64,000 nt of DNA from Archegozetes longisetosus. Lineage: Eukaryota > Arthropoda > Arachnida > Sarcoptiformes > Trhypochthoniidae. Location of the stretch: the NCBI GenBank assembly GCA_018873245.2, contig JAEMBT020000007.1:496001-560000 (forward strand). Reading direction: 5' to 3'. The notes under the pieces are model-generated. The model saw only the letters and a program-made list of their open reading frames with translations. It had not been told where the DNA came from and searched no databases. Shown piece after piece: positions 23,251 to 36,689 of this stretch; the stretch's first letter is position 1; the number at the start of each line of letters is the position of its first letter. A program made the position numbers and the translations under genes.

Positions 23251-26200
23251 CTAAGCTTTGGATTTCTTTTTGTTCTCAACGGCCTCCTCGTCGTCACTGT
23301 CTTCATCACTATATTCATAGAAAGTCACTTCACATTTATTTAAGCCATCATTTAATTGGTGCGAATACTGAGAGTCATTTTGCGAGATGACTGGATTCTT
23401 TCGCGGTCTTCCGGGCCCTCTTTTTCCGGGTAGTTTGAATGATGGAGCCTTTGGCTTAATATTTGCAGGTCGTTTTGCACTTTTCTTCATTTTACGTCCT
23501 TTGAATGCCGTCAAATCAATGCCTTGAAAGTATCGAAAGTAAGGCCACGAAGCAGTGGCCAATTCTTCATCTCCGACGCTTCTGACAAGTCATAGAAAAT
23601 GATCAAAATATTAGTCAATTTGCATTAGAAAATATTCAGTTTTAAATACTATTCTATTATCAATTAAAATAGCTTTTCGAAAAAGAATTCAAAACAAAAC
23701 TTTGAAAAAGTTCAAAATCAAACTTTAAAATAAAATATCATCAAATATAAGAACACTTTTTAATATAAATTAGTCCGAAAGTAAAAATAGATAAATAAAA
23801 TAAAAGAACATAAACTTGTGAATGATCTAATCAACTAAGAGAGGGTGAAATTGATTTAGTAATTGAAAAGCGAATGATAATAACCTCAATAGGTTAAGAT
23901 AAGCGTATCTTAACCGATGAAATAGACCTCTCAAAGCATTGGCATTCCATTTGTATCCGGCGCCATTCATTTCTTTCTCGATCTTATTCCAAGTCTCATA
24001 CTTTTTCTCCGTGAGAAAGTCATTAATATACTTCTTAACCAAATTAAGTAAAGTGACATATAGCTCGCTAACTTCTTGATTGACAGAAGTCTTATTAGTC
24101 ATAACTGATTCAGAATTCCGTCGTTGGGTTGCACTGAATCTTCCCTTAGCTTCAAGTTTTGCCTGACGCGCCATTTCTACTGGTTTTTCGCCAATAATAC
24201 TCTTCATTAATTCGAAATACGGCCAACGAGTCTCGTTAGCGATTGCTGGATATGTTAATATATTAGTATAAGTGGATCGTTGACGAGAAAAATGGTTTCT
24301 ACACGTGAGTGGGTCGAAATAACCGAGTCCTAAATTTTTATACAAAATTGTCAGTAAGTTTTCCAATTATTCGCTTAATATTACTTTTATTCGGATATTT
24401 TAAGTTCAAAACTATTAAACAAAGTTTTGTTTCATTTTCTTTTTAAACAGCCACCGTGTTTATTCAATATTTGCTCAATTATAGAGTAATTCATTTAAAA
24501 ATTTAGTTTTTCTTATAACATTCAACTCGAAAATAAGTTAAACTCAACAAAATGTGACGATTTGTGTGAATCTGGATGTAGGGCCAATATTCATTATTGC
24601 TATAGTCAATGATTGCTGTGGTCAATTACTCGTACAGTTCATAAGGATTTTATCAGATATATTTTCACTAGTTTTTCTTTGCTCAACACTAACCCAATCT
24701 TGAAAATTATAAATTAATAAAATGTACAAATTTTTATCATATCAAATAATATTGGCGTTAAATCTCTTCAGTAAAATTGATCGTGTGCGATCAAAACTAA
24801 ACTTTAGGATCGAAACACGTTTTTCACAGATTACAGATTTTGACGCCGAACCTAAATCTTTATTGTCTTCAGTTATCAGAATTAATTTATTTGAAAAATC
24901 TTCTGTTTTATTTTCGTTAATTTATTAACAAAATATTTGCTGAAATAAGCCCGAAATATTTATTAACTTAGGAATATTACTTGTTGCATTTAATAACACT
25001 TTAATTGCTTATAACTATAATTTAAACGACACTCAATTACGAGTTTCTAATGTCAATACTCTTGGATACTTAAATAATTATTCTGATAGTTCAAAATTTT
25101 CATAAATAATAGCAGGACTCAACTTAAATGATAGCACTAAAATTGGAAACTCATCAAATGTAAGAATGTTTATCAGATCAATCATAAATATTGACAATAA
25201 AACTATCTTTTAATTTAATCATATAATATCTGAACAATTTCAACTATTTCTACGCACAAGTCTAACTACTAAAACAAGTCAAATAAATGAGATTTTAATT
25301 TTTGAAAATAGAAGCTAAGAATTTGTTTGAATCACTAACACTTATGAGAAGTAAATTCTAGACACCCAATCATAACTGAATAAACTTGAAAAAAAAAACA
25401 AAATAATCACAATAGATGAATGAAAAGCTAAACCTTTCGCATTTAGATCTCTAGATATTTGTTCCCAAACGACTCGTTTGACGTCACAGACATTCTTTTT
25501 TGGTGCGATCTCTTTAGAGTAAGGTTTGCATAACTCAAGAAAAGTGACGGTTGCTTCTTGTGTCCACTCGTACATTGGACCTGTGGGTGCATCTTCGTAT
25601 AGATCTGTCTCTGAATCCATACTAGAATTGCAATTGAATGAACGATAATTTTTTGCTGATGAAGTCGAAGCTGTTGATGTGTTAAATAGTTTTTTTGATG
25701 CTTTGGTTTGTGGCAGTTCTAAACGATTATGTGTCGATGAAGTAGTGGTCAATGGGGCTGATGGTGAGCTCAATGTGTAGGAATGATATGTCGAACAATT
25801 TAATTCCTTTTTAATAGAAAACAAGAACAATTCCTGTAATCTTGTTGAATAAAAAATTTCTAAGTAACTTTTCAATAGAATTAGAGATTTGAAAAACTCT
25901 CGTTTCGGTTAGAAGTTAATTAAAACAAGAAAACAGAGTATCAATAAAAAAGATAACTAAATAATAGTGTTACGTACTGTAAATCAGATTAAAGCCACTA
26001 ATAAGTACTCAAAGCTTCAAAACTTTAAACTAAGGCAACAATCAATGAAAAGCAAAAAGCTTTTGAATATTTTCAAGTTTTGGAATAGCTTTTTGAAAGT
26101 TTTGCTTAAAGTATAGTTGAATTGAATCGAGAAGACACTATAGAAGAGTTAACTTAGTCATTGTATAATAAATGCTGCAAAACATTAACTAAAGCTATTG

Positions 26201-26891
26201 ACAAGAACTTAAAGTTTCAAAACTTTCAATTAAAAATCAATCGATCAAAATAATAAAAAGGCGCCAAAGAGTTGAGAGTCGTTAAAACTTGAAAAATACC
26301 ACAAAAGACAAAGCCAAAAAATGATTTACTAACAGGACTGCTGTTTTGATGATTGGTATCACAGTCAGCATTGATATTATCAACGAACTGATCGCATATT
26401 AAGGCATCTGTTGGTTCGTCCAACTGAAGAGATCTGAGACCGTTTTGACTCATATGACTATCACTGTTTTGATTAGCGTATAATTTATTCTTAATCTTGA
26501 TCCTCGACAAATGATTGATTGGTGTCGAATCTCGATATCTGACATATTCTCCGAAATCGTTATCATATATGAAGACGTAAAATAAGTTGGGATTTGAGAC
26601 AAATCGTTGCCACGAATGCCAATCAGTCTTGAGCTGATCATCACTTCTGATGCTATCGATCAATGCTTGCAAGTTGTCTCCAATTATGGTTAATGTAAAG
26701 ATCAGGTCGTCAGAAATGGTCAGTAATATCTTATTCGATATATTCGTGATTACAATTTCTTCGTTTTGGTCGACATTATCTGAAACAATTAGTTCCATAT
26801 CTTCAGCATTTGGCTCTTGCGAACATATCAATTCTGACGAATGACTGTCTCGTTGGGGACTATATGACTGCGGATTCAATGGTGTTGTCAT
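23251..26891 (-). CDS. Protein with two Myb/SANT-like domains and an AT-hook
   Basis: Exons (coding order) 26891-26334, 25833-25434, 24329-23885 and 23581-23251 join in phases 0, 1 and 2 into 577 residues. Residues 1-270 are low-complexity and partly acidic, with no family I recognise. Domain 1 (about 275-365) starts YEWTQEA and has a tryptophan-spaced helical pattern ending RWPYFELM. Domain 2 (about 405-490) repeats the plan, with GLFHRLRYAYLN and SWPYFRYF. Both resemble the trihelix/MADF-like Myb-SANT group. Between the second domain and the end lie a KRGPGRPRK AT-hook and an acidic SDEDSDDEE tail. It is likely a nuclear DNA-binding protein. The exon 1/exon 2 join is the least certain, because that part has no conserved domain. 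Confidence 0.78.
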
Positions 26892-27739
26892 TGTTTTACA
26901 ATTGATTTTAATCGTTATTACTATTTTTTAATCATTTATAATGTTTTTTGTTATTGTTTTAAAGTGAGAAACAGATCCATTAGTAAAACATGTGCTCTTT
27001 TTCCCCCCGTCAGACAATATTGTTTTCATACATACAATTTGCTTCTAATGTCAACAACTTTTTGATAAACATTGCAAAAGAATATCTTATTTTAACCTTT
27101 TATACCTATTGTTCAACGTACTCACATGTTATAAAAAGTATTTAATTTTAGTTCGCATTTAGTTTGTTTACATCCACTCATTAATAGTATGAAATATTGA
27201 GTAACAGTTATTATGAATAGCACTCATTAAATACAGTTAATCAAAAACTTTAATAATTGGTTATAACTCTATAAGTAAAATGGTTATATAGAAAATCGTC
27301 AATAAAAAATAGTTAATTGACAAAAAAATTAATTATTTTGAAATTTTGATGCAAAACTCAATCAAAAGACAAATAATGTTCGCTTTACTTTTAAATAGTG
27401 TTGGCTGCAGTTTAAAGTTGACCTAAAGGTCGCAAAACCAGTGAAAGCCTTGAGTACATGTGCGCTCTGTTAAAGAGAGGTTTAAATATTTTTGAAGGAC
27501 GACCAAAACAAGAAAAGTCCGATTTTTTTTTAGATCTGAAGACGTGTTGAACTTCTTATTCAGTCATAAAACCAGAGCTTAAAACCATTAATAAATAAAT
27601 TAATGAATTATTGTTAACTAATTAATGAATTTATAGTTTGGATAAAATTATTGTTGAATTGTTAATCTATATATTAGTTAAAAGTTTTATTTGGATAATT
27701 ATTTGATTTGAAATCAATTGCAATAGAGTTAATACTGAA
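26892..27739. promoter_or_regulatory. Head-to-head intergenic region
   Basis: 848 bp between the start codons of the leftward Myb/SANT gene and the rightward glycogen synthase, so it must hold both promoters. No specific TATA or factor site could be assigned by eye. Confidence 0.5.
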
Positions 27740-30700
27740 ATGTCGACTCGAATGTCACGTCGTTTTTACCGATTGGATTCTTTACCGAATACCGACGGCT
27801 ATTTAGATCATGGTATGAGCGCTCAGGTCGAGAATAAATGGGTGTTTGAGGTGGCATGGGAAGTCGTCAATAAAGGTTTGTACCAGTAGACCAGTATCTT
27901 CACTTAATCACAATTGATTAATACTACTATTAGATTGAGATCTCAATTTGATTAAACTATTTCTTTATTGTTTATTCTAATTTTTCGTCATTTAGCTTTC
28001 TTTTATTCCCTCTATCGATATCTACTGTATTTAAGGTGTTGTGAAGCCATTAATTTTGTCATCAAAAATAATATAGCGATTCTTAATGTCTCACACTTAT
28101 TCATTATTCGTTTACTGTTGTGTTGATTTCGGCTTAAATTTTATCAAAATATCTATTCTCTACTGGAGTTTTTGCAATTTTTCTCATATTAATGATTGTA
28201 TTGGAGGTGTTTTTCTCTTAAGTTTTGGCAAAATCAAGAATAAGCTATTGGCAGTCAATTTTTGTCAAATAGTCTAAACTGAACTCATAACTCGATTATC
28301 GGGTTTATCGATTTGAACAAATGAGACACAAAAATCTAACCATTGATTCTTAGCTAACAACATTAATCAGTATTGAAGAAAATAAGTTTCAAAATGAGTT
28401 ATGTTTCGCATCGAACCGCCGAAGAGGTGACAGACCTTGACTCGTATTAAAACTTATATGATTTGCTCGGAGCAATTTTAGCTCAACAGCATTTTTTACT
28501 CATAAGTTAAAAAAATATATTAGCCTTGATTTAAGTTATAAAAAGATTCACTTTTCCTCTTTTTGGCGACCAAACTCATGATCTCTCGAAAAGAGATAAA
28601 TTTTAATCGGATATAAAACTTTTGCCTTAAATAAAACTTTGAAGTATTGTACCAAACAGTTATCTGTAAAACTTACTGATTAGAACGTTTTCCAATAACT
28701 TTCAGCTACTTTTACTCAGTTTTAATGTAGACTACTATATTTTCTACTAACTTTTATCTGATTGTTTTAAAGCTGAATAACTAATTGAAAATAAAATGTT
28801 TATTAATTGATTCTATTTTGAAATAATGATCAACTTATAGAAGTTTAAATTTGAATTCAAAAAATTGTAGACAGATGCCATTTTAATCTAATAACTAAAA
28901 GGACTCGAACGCAAATAAAGCTGCATTAATGTAGATCATAGAATTGGCAATAATCCCATTTACTCTTATTCATAATCAATATGTTATATTGAACTACAAG
29001 AAAGTGTCTTATAGCAAATTCATTACAATTTCGATAATTATTAGACTTATATTGAATCGAGTTTTTGTGTCGAAACACTCAAATTGAGTCTAGAATTAGT
29101 TTCTTAACAGAAATTCCATGAATTATGAAATCTTATCATTGGTTAAATTCCGATATAATATCTGTTTATTTAAGCAGAGCTCAACTGAATCAACAGATTC
29201 ATGATTGAATTTTCGAAATTGTCAAGTATTACTAGTGATTCGTACTCAGAAGGATAGACATTCAATAATTTCTTAATGAAATTTTCGAAATTGAAGCAAT
29301 TTTTTGAGCATAAACTAGTTACAAAATCAAAAAATTTTCTATTCACAAAAATATATATCGTTAATGTATAATTGATTTGACAGAATTTGCGATAATTATA
29401 AGTCATTTATTGTCTATTTTGTTTTTGATAAAATTATTGGTCAAAATAATAAAATTTGCTCAATTTGGTCTTAATTGAATAGTTGGTGGTATTTATACCG
29501 TAATAAGAACAAAAGCTCAAGTGACTTCTGAAGAGTTAGGAGATCAATACTGTTTAATTGGTCCTTATAATGAACAGTTAGTCAGAACTGAAGTTGAAGT
29601 CGAAGAGCCCACTGATTATGCATATCGTGAAGCGATTCAATCGCTCAAAAACTCTGGAATTAGGGTATGATTTGGGACTTAATCTTGTGATCAAGTTAGT
29701 TAATTTTGTTTCTAATTAAAGGTAATATACGGCCATTGGCTTATTGAAGGATATCCAACTGTCTTATTATTCGATATCGGATCTGCTTCTTGGAAGTTAG
29801 ATGAATGGAAACATGACTTCTGGAATGTAACCAATATTGGTATGCATTGAAATCTAGGCTCTCCTGTTGAACTGTATCTGAGATTTATACAAATGACGCC
29901 CTGACTTAAATTAAGCTTTGGTTTTGTTTTAAGTAATGTCAGAATTTTACTATTTTTAAGACTAATATAAAAGGTTTTTCGAATGCGTGCTAATCTTAAA
30001 GCGTATTGGTTTTGAGCGCGATCTGCAATAAAAACGTGAATTGGGCACAAAGCCAGAATTTATAAATAAGAAAAATAAAGTTTATAATAAGAAATGTTTG
30101 TTATAAGGTATTCCGTGGCATGACAGAGAATCGAATGATGCCTTAATATTTGGTTATTGTGTAACTTGGTTTTTAGAAGAGTTTTATAAAAGAGTTGAAG
30201 AAGAAAGAGGTCGACCTCTAATTGTAGCTCAGTTTCACGAATGGTTGGCTGGAGTTGGACTTATTTTGTGTCGCACTCGACATCTCGATATCGCAACTGT
30301 TTTTACAACTCATGCGACACTACTTGGAAGATATCTTTGTGCGGCTTCCGTTGATTTCTATAATAATTTGGATAAGGTTTGCACAATTTTTATTACAATC
30401 TTTCGGATTTAATAGATTTTGGTTGTTTGAAACCTAGTATTTTTCTATAAATAACAGTTTCATTTGGACAAAGAAGCCGGTGATCGACAAATCTATCACC
30501 GGTATTGTATGGAAAGAGCAGCCACACATTCTGCTCATGTGTTCACAACAGTCTCTGAGATTACATCACTGGAATCTGAACATTTACTTAAGCGAAAGCC
30601 GTGTATTATAACACCTAATGGCCTAAATGTTAAAAAATTTAGTGCTTTGCATGAGTTCCAAAATTTGCACGCATTGGCCAAAGAAAAAATACATCAATTC

Positions 30701-32324
30701 ATCAGAGGACATTTCTATGGACACTACGACTTCGATTTAGATAAGACTTTATACTTCTTCATTGCCGGCAGATATGAGTTCAGCAACAAAGGCGCAGATC
30801 TTTTCATTGAATCGTTGTCGCGGCTCAATCATTATCTTAAGGTAAAGATTAATTAAAAATTATACTTTGTCATTTTGATTTAACTTGTGTATAAGTTTCG
30901 AGTTAGACTTGATTTTCTGCCTTAATCTGAAATTTTAAATCTAATTTTGAACTATATTTGTATTTGTTGGTAATTTGTCTAATGATAAAGATTATCTTCA
31001 AAGACAGCTCGAAGTGATGTGACAGTTGTAGCGTTTCTGATATTCCCGGGTCGCACGAACAATTTTAACGTGGACTCACTTCGAGGTCAAGCCATCGCTA
31101 AACAACTTCGAGATACTATCGATGACGTGCAGTCAAGTATTGGCAAAAGAATGTTTGAAATCTGTTTAAGGTTTGCATCAAATTTATTAGAGAATAACCC
31201 AAAAATATCGAACACATTTTCTAACAATAACAATAACTTAAACGTTAAACAGTGGTAAAGTCCCTGAAGCAAGCGATCTACTAAAACCTGATGATGTGGT
31301 TAAGCTTAAAAGATGTATCTATGCGGCTCAGAGAACATCACTGCCACCAGTTATAACTCATAACATGGTGGATGACTCAACAGATCCAGTACTGAGTCAT
31401 GTTAGGAGAACTCAACTATTCAATAATCGTAGCGATAGAGTCAAAGTTATATTTCATCCCGAATTTTTGTCATCAACCAGTCCTTTATTGAGCATAGATT
31501 ATGAAGATTTTGTTCGCGGATGCCATTTAGGTATTCATTAATAATATATGAGTGATTTTTTATATCGGATCATTTATGACAATAGATTTTTCTATCTGAA
31601 GGTATATTTCCGTCATATTACGAGCCCTGGGGTTACACTCCGGCAGAATGCACAGTAATGGGAATCCCTTCGATTACCACTAATTTATCAGGTTTTGGAT
31701 GTTTTATTAACGAACACGTAGCAGATCCCATGTCTTATGGCATTTATATTGTTGATCGTAGATACAAAGTAAATTTTTTATGGCTTTTTATCAGAAATAA
31801 ATGTTTGAAACAATTTTTCTATTGTTCATAGAACGCTGAAGAAAGTGTTCAACAATTGGCTCAATATATGTTTGATTTTGCGTGTCTTTCGCGTCGACAA
31901 AGAATTATTCAAAGAAATCGTACCGAAAGATTAAGTGATTTACTCGATTGGAAAAATTTAGGAGTTGTTAGTATTAATTTTTAATTGTCATAAACTGTTA
32001 TCTTAAAGTTTATGCCAAGTTAACAAACTTTGATGTATTTTGGCAATTATACGATAAAACCGTTGAATTAACTAATTTAATTTATTTCAACAGTATTACC
32101 GAAAAGCACGACAATTAGCACTACATAGACTTCACCCTGAGATACTCACCGAAGAAGCAGTCGCTGCGAAATTCCGTTACCCACGACCAGTCTCCGAACC
32201 GCCGACTCCTTCGACATCACGTGGAGCTTCTCCGACATCGAGCGCGGCCACCAGTGATGATGAAGATGAAGATGGATCTGATCAGGAAAGACAAATATTG
32301 TCAAATCCTGAAAGCGATAATTGA
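27740..32324 (+). CDS. GYS: Glycogen [starch] synthase
   Basis: Ten exons, 27740-27875, 29483-29664, 29722-29839, 30108-30376, 30458-30841, 31004-31170, 31253-31530, 31602-31768, 31832-31966 and 32094-32324, join in consistent phase into 688 residues. The enzyme (GT3 family) adds glucose from UDP-glucose to growing glycogen in the cytosol, primed by glycogenin. Visible features are the N-terminal [11 protein letters not shown] with the regulatory serine, WEVVNKVGGIYTV at the UDP-glucose site, the retaining-transferase EX7E pair in [12 protein letters not shown], and the arginine cluster [17 protein letters not shown] that senses glucose-6-phosphate. The C-terminal serine/proline segment ([18 protein letters not shown]) matches the GSK3-type phosphorylation sites, followed by an acidic tail. 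No defect seen. A polyadenylation-type AATAAA lies at 32666. Confidence 0.97.
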
Positions 32325-33833
32325 TTTGGCAATAATTCTAAAGTTTTAATTTTGTGCCGAAAGTTATAATCAATTATCTCGAAATCTAATCGCATTTAAA
32401 CCTAAAGTAAAATTTGAAGTCTTTTTAGTTCTTGTTATTAACCAATTATATTGAATGGGTTTTCGTTTTTGTTCAACTATAATGTGATTTCTGTTATGCA
32501 ATAATTTCTTTTATATTTACTATATTTTAGTCCAATTCGATTACTATATCATTAGGTAATTTTTGTCACTCTTTGTGCCATATTTTTAGATGCTATTTAC
32601 TTATACTTAAATATTCAAATCATAGAAAACTATTTTGTGGTTAACTTTTTTGATTTTAAGTTTAAAATAAAAATTTTTAAGTTAAACTTTGAATGACTTT
32701 CGATTTATTATTTCATATTTAAATAGTAAGAATTGCTTCCAATAGTATCTAAACTAAATGAAATCTTATTTCGTTTACTGAAGTATTGCTTTTCTGATTA
32801 ATCCCTGAAGCCTAGAACCAGACTTAAAAAGTTGGATGTTCACTTAATTCAATTATTAGATATTTCAAATATTTGAGATGCACGCAGTTTAAAAACTAAA
32901 TCGATTACACTCGCTAACAATACTTTTATCTAGTTTCAAGTAAAGTTCACTCATTAAATAAAGTATATCACTCATTGTATTTAATGCTAGTGCCAAATAA
33001 GCTGCTCAATTCATTTATTGTATAAATATTGTTGTCTGATGTAACAAACTTGGTTTACATTTTATCATTGTATAGTTTGAACTCCAGTATAATATGTAGG
33101 ATGTCTGATAATTTTGGCCATGAGGAAATGAATTTTCGATTGTTATGCAACACTGAAGATTATCGTTTTGATAGAAATTTGATGTAAAACTTTTTTACTA
33201 GTGACTGGACAGCCTCCGCTGCAAAACCATATAAATTGAACTATAACTAATTCTAAAACAGCGCTTATATTCAAAAATTTAAATATTATTTGCCCAAAGT
33301 GTAAAAGTTATTTGAATCGGAAACACAAGGCGGTTAGATTATCAAATTAAATTTACTTAAATTACTTAAATATTTTAATTAATTTGAGCGCATTATTACC
33401 GATATTTGAATGAGAGGCATGTTCTTGTAGTCTATATCTATTTTATAATCTCCTCTAGCTCATTTTTACGATAAGAATCCGAATAAATTTTTTTATTCAG
33501 ATGTTAATAACTAGAAAAGTTTTAAATAAACAATGCATTACACTATTTATTAAATAGTATTACTACTTGCAACTTGATAATCAAAAGCAATAAAATTCAA
33601 TAAAACAAATGAACAGTTTTAAAATGCCAAGAAAGCAATGTTATTTAGACAGAGATTGTTGCAATCGGTAAATATTAGCATCAATTCTCATTCTTATTGC
33701 AAGACTTAACAAGCCATATCTGAGTAAAAAATTAGATCAAAAGATTCATATAAAGGCAAAATTTTTCTGCATTATTATCTCAACTCATCTGACACCTAGT
33801 TTCAGTAAAAATTTAACCTATTATTATTCAAGA
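32325..33833. other. 3' flank of glycogen synthase and gene-less stretch
   Basis: AT-rich sequence with the candidate poly(A) signal at 32666. Nothing else is recognised until the TATA box at 33749. Confidence 0.5.
33749..33754 (+). promoter_or_regulatory. TATA box of secreted peptide gene 1
   Basis: TATAAA lies 80 bp before the ATG at 33834. The following leader shares TTTTTCTGC and GTTTCAGTAAAA with the leader of gene 2. Confidence 0.6.
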
Positions 33834-34283
33834 ATGAACAGCTTTCCATTGATAGCGATCTTATTTTCAACTTTGATTCCATTTAAGATAATGACTCAAT
33901 TTCCTCAATCGGATCTATGGCGATGGAAACCCACTGAAAAGGATGCTTTACGAATTTACAGACAGGGTAATGGACAGAGTGGTAGTATTGATATTGCTGA
34001 TCGTAAGTCAATATTTTCATCACTAATAGAAGTTGTGTAAAAAATATTTTTCTCAATTCACAAATAATTGTCTCTGATAGAGCATAGTATTAATCGTAGA
34101 TTAGAAGTCGGCAGCAAAATTGGCATTGATTACGGGCCAGGAGGTCGTATCTGTGGGAGAATCGATGCTGGAATTGGAATTAATGTGGGACCAAATACAC
34201 AAATACGGAGTTCTGTTGGAACCGACACTAATGGTGGGTAAAGAATTGAAATTGGAATCAATCATCGATTTGGTAGAAAATAA
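33834..34283 (+). pseudogene. Secreted glycine-rich peptide gene 1, premature stop
   Basis: Exon 1 (33834-34002) encodes a signal peptide (MNSFPLIAILFSTLIPF..) and a short linker. After a 78-bp intron, exon 2 (from 34081) encodes a glycine-rich beta-strand-like region: GSKIGIDYGPGG, then GAGIGINVGPNTQ. A TAA at 34239 ends the protein at 109 residues. The homologous frame continues to 34283 with the same NHRFGRK ending as gene 2, so gene 1 has lost its last 14 or so residues to one nonsense change. The product might still be made and secreted in shortened form. Alternating glycine and hydrophobic residues recall attacin- or diptericin-type antimicrobial proteins, but I cannot assign a family. 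Confidence 0.72.
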
Positions 34284-34903
34284 GTTTTCATCAAGTCTTT
34301 TTGAGCCAAAATTGAAAGATTGTGTCAAACTTGTGTCAAGTTTAAAATTTTTAAGAAGTCGTAAGAATACTTTTTACTTGTAAATTGAAAAACTGCATAA
34401 TTATTTAGAAATGTTGAACGATTTGAGGCGCATTTTAAGCAATTTTAACTACTTATTAATAAGTGGTCACATCTTTTGCTTTAGAGCGACTAAATCAAAA
34501 TTTAATCACAATTTTCTAATCTGATTCAACAGAATTTCTCTAAATATATGTATACTTTTCAGAAGTACTAATAAAAATATACAACTGAGTTGTTTCAACT
34601 AATTTTCTAATGATTGTTCGAAATACAAATTCAAAGAAAACTTTTCATTGGTGTAACTAGAAATCTGTTAAATAAACAATACTGATAACATTGAAACATG
34701 ATCTACAGACGCTGTTTACAAATTAATAATCAAGTGCAATGAATAATTTTCAATGTAAAAAGTGAACAGAAATTAATAATTCCATGAAAGACATGTGCAA
34801 TTAGACAGAAATGAAAGACTATAGTGGTTCGTGACTTTAAAACGACATCCTCATTACAAAAGTCATAAGTCATATGAGAAGGAAAGGGTAGAGCGAATAT
34901 ATC
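34284..34903. other. Gene-less spacer
   Basis: Anonymous AT-rich sequence between the two secreted peptide genes; no signal other than the upstream part of gene 2's promoter. Confidence 0.5.
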
Positions 34904-34909
34904 TATAAA
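34904..34909 (+). promoter_or_regulatory. TATA box of secreted peptide gene 2
   Basis: TATAAA lies 82 bp before the ATG at 34986, the same spacing as in gene 1. The leader again has TTTTTCTGC and GGTTTCAGTAAAA, showing that promoter and leader were duplicated along with the gene. Confidence 0.65.
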
Positions 34910-34985
34910 AAGCGTAGTTTTTCTGCGATATTGACTTCATTTAAAACTTGGTTTCAGTAAAAGTTCAACTTTTAATTCCGTAAAA

Positions 34986-35443
34986 ATGAACTGCCTTCCA
35001 TTGATAGTAGTCCTATTTTCAACTTTACTTACGTTCGAAATAATGGCTCAATTCCCGAACTCGAATCCATACCAATGGAAACCTTTGCCATCGGGAATCA
35101 ATAGACAAACAGGTGCTTATGGTGGCGGTAATGGACATAGTGGTAGTGTTAACATCGCTGGCCGTAAGTCAATATTTTAGATTTTAGTGACTTGAAAAGC
35201 TATCAAATTTGCGAAAAATTGTGTTCATTAGAGCAGAGAATTAACCCAAAATGGGAAGTCGGCGGCAAAGTTGGCGTCGATTACGGGCGTGGAGGTTACT
35301 TTAATAAAAAGATTGATGCAGGTGTTGGATATAATGTGGGAAAAAATACACAAATACGAGGTTCTGTTGGAGCAGATTTTAATAGATTTGGATCTGATAA
35401 AAGAGTTGGTATTGGAATCAATCATCGATTTGGTCGCAAATAG
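34986..35443 (+). CDS. Secreted glycine-rich peptide 2 (antimicrobial-like)
   Basis: Exons 34986-35163 and 35232-35443 join in phase 1 into 129 residues. A signal peptide (MNCLPLIVVLFSTLLTF..) ends near residue 21, before QFPNSN. A linker GGGNGHSGSVNIAG follows, then a glycine-rich region of short beta-like strands: VGGKVGVDYGRGG, AGVGYNVGKNTQ, GSVGADFNRFG and GIGINHRF. The C-terminus is FGRK, a glycine followed by two basic residues, the pattern used for C-terminal amidation after trimming. The overall style resembles arthropod attacin/diptericin-like immune proteins; that is a resemblance in composition, not a recognised domain. AATAAA at 35527, 84 bases after the stop, is a plausible poly(A) signal. 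The intron is only 68 bp. Confidence 0.82.
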
Positions 35444-36689
35444 ACTCTAATCAACTGTTTTTGAAATTTTAAGCAAAAACAATTTCCTAAAGCAATGTTT
35501 CTAAAACTTTCATTTTTCATAATCGGAATAAAAATGTTTTTGACTTTGAAAATTTGACGAATCATATAATTATTTAGAACTACAATTGTTTTACTATAAA
35601 GTATATTTTAAAATAGGTCATTAATGAATAATTTGAAAATACTTTTATTTTATTTTTATACGATTGTGGAACAATTTATTTCTCTTATTAATTACTCATG
35701 AATTTACTTCAAAAATGACGTAACAGTAGGAGTAGTCTAAACACTTTGCCAAAATAGATAAGGTAGCTATAAGACACGTACGTGTTTGCGATCATCGTTA
35801 TATTTACGAAAATAAAGAATCGCAGTCACTCTTTCCTATCCAAATAGATAGGAAACAGCTTTAATGTTTTATTTCCTAATCAGTTAAATATTCAAATACC
35901 AAAACAGGATATCAACTCATATCTGTATTTTAAAGTATTCATTCTGTTATATTATTATATGTTTAGGTTAAGTTTGCTTAAGTAGTCGAACGTAATGATG
36001 AACCAGGTCAGAATAAGGTCATGTTACCCTAATCTTAGGTTAATTATTTTCGTTGCAAATCAATTAGAAATATTTTTAAAAACGTGTTCATCATCAAAAT
36101 AGATAGCTCTTTGAAGCTCATTCCAAGCCATTTGGATAGGTTTGAGACCTAGCCGCAATCAATACGTTTCTGCCAATTGCTAAATGAAGAAAAACCAGTT
36201 GAGCGGTCACCCAATCAATGGTTTTGCAATTCGATACAAATGTTAGACATAGAAAACAATTTTCTAAAATGATGTACTTATTGACAAACTAACCCTATTC
36301 GGTGTTCAGAATAGTGCACACATTGCTTGACGTGAGTAAATACTAAGAATTTGATTAACAGAAGCTTTTCTTTAACTTGAATCGATTGTAAAAATGTCGA
36401 TCTACTTTTATGCGAATATTCCTTTAATATTATGCTAAAAAGAATGCGAAGGTTGGAAACTAGTTGGCAAATCGGAGTTAAAGCTAGATTGTGTCAGGAC
36501 CTTGGTTAAGTATCGAGACTATCATATTCTCCGAAATTGTGAGAGTAGTAAAACATGTTTATGAAATGCTGAGTATTAGAGTAAAGTATACTGGATAATG
36601 CAGTTGCTTACAATTTACCTTTAGTTATTAAATATGTGAGCGGACTAAAAACTGCTTCACTTCGGGTAAGTATCACCAAACAAGAACAG
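35444..36689. other. Gene-less AT-rich stretch
   Basis: It holds the poly(A) signal of peptide gene 2 near its left edge. No exon or element recognised in the rest. Confidence 0.5.

Noticed and set aside
24722..24928. 68-codon open frame within a Myb/SANT gene intron
   Set aside because: Lies on the opposite strand inside an intron; composition typical of random AT-rich sequence.
28086..28277. 63-codon hydrophobic frame in glycogen synthase intron 1
   Set aside because: No start context or family features; chance frame in a Thr/Phe-rich intron.
33834..35443. Assigning the glycine-rich peptides firmly to attacin or diptericin
   Set aside because: Only composition and strand-like patterning agree; the family signature positions cannot be aligned with confidence.
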